Positions 63,837 through 64,000 of a stretch of 64,000 nucleotides of DNA are shown here, in pieces (positions within the stretch are counted from its first letter, which is position 1; every line of letters starts with the position of its first letter). This DNA comes from a bacterium C-53 (GTDB taxonomy: Bacteria; Bacillota; Clostridia; Lachnospirales; Lachnospiraceae). The notes under the pieces were generated by a model. That model did not search any database and was not told where the DNA came from. It saw only the letters and a list, made by a program, of their open reading frames with translations. Location of the stretch: positions 37,635-101,634 of the forward strand of contig RAZD01000013.1 in assembly GCA_003612525.1 (NCBI GenBank). Reading direction: 5' to 3'. The position numbers and the translations under genes were made by a program.

Positions 63837-64000
63837 ATGGTTGAGCAACAACAGAAGTTGGTATTAAGTCCCTACATGGAAATATATGAATTAGTCGTTC
63901 CAAAAGACAACCTGCTCCGACAGATAAAAGAACTGGTAGATTTTGGGTTTATTTATGAAGAGCTTATTGATAAATATTGTCTTGATAATGGACGCAATGC
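63837..64000 (+). CDS. IS1182-family transposase (N-terminal part, runs off right edge)
   Basis: The frame from ATG 63837 reads MVEQQQKLVLSPYMEIYEL and then LVVPKDNLLRQIKEL and VDFGFIYEEL, the N-terminus typical of IS1182 transposases, which cut and paste the element. It continues open to the window edge (about 54 codons). Only the first tenth or so is visible, so completeness cannot be judged. Confidence 0.75.
   Translation, partial: MVEQQQKLVLSPYMEIYELVVPKDNLLRQIKELVDFGFIYEELIDKYCLDNGRN

Overview
The window reads as chromosome of a low- to mid-GC anaerobic Firmicute, most likely a spore-forming Clostridia close to Lachnospiraceae. Pointers are a DUF3794/LysM spore-coat-type protein, a class 1B dihydroorotate dehydrogenase with its PyrK partner, an MBOAT/DHHW/DUF4358 cell-envelope cluster, several PTS operons and strong AGGAGG-type ribosome binding sites. 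I saw no rRNA, tRNA or CRISPR array.

About 1-46.9 kb is ordinary core and metabolic genome, mostly on the minus strand. In order it holds: a sensor kinase/response regulator/ABC exporter cassette (1-4.9 kb); a spore protein (5.0-6.6 kb); a pyrimidine cluster pyrC-pyrK-pyrD headed by an unknown lipoprotein (6.7-10.1 kb); plsC; murF-ddl with an envelope membrane protein and a methyltransferase (11-16.2 kb); an MBOAT/DHHW acylation cluster, an OGG-type glycosylase, a MATE pump and a c-di-GMP protein (16.3-23.2 kb); nth; a plus-strand UbiA-HAD-radical SAM operon (24.2-27.4 kb); a flavin reductase, an odd GGADGPT-peptide protein and a LysR regulator divergent from a MATE pump (27.5-31.2 kb); bcp-yaaA; a PUA/EVE-like protein with a GNAT; acylphosphatase; an ascorbate-type PTS with its PRD regulator (35.2-39.5 kb); the trehalose operon treB-treC with divergent treR and four operators (39.8-43.8 kb); then HD, nucleoside phosphorylase, S66 peptidase, Cys-rich and ArsC/Spx genes (43.8-46.8 kb).

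From 46.9 kb to the right edge the window becomes an AT-rich accessory island with defence character and much gene decay. It holds a single-chain type ISP-like restriction-modification enzyme of 1616 aa, a HEPN-like protein, and a compact three-gene operon (winged-helix-like protein, Hanks-type Ser/Thr kinase, TIM-barrel-like protein) that I cannot match to a named system. Next come relics of IS21 istB, a cysteine-rich KTR protein, a GNAT and MATE pumps, an intact AraC-GNAT pair, a frameshifted rhuM, a DUF4365-like nuclease candidate coupled to a broken small gene, and the left end of an IS1182-type element whose transposase start lies in a hairpin.

The best candidate for an undescribed system is the kinase triad at 53.6-56.4 kb. 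Secondary candidates are the UbiA-HAD-radical SAM operon, the GGADGPT-peptide protein and the PUA-like/GNAT pair.
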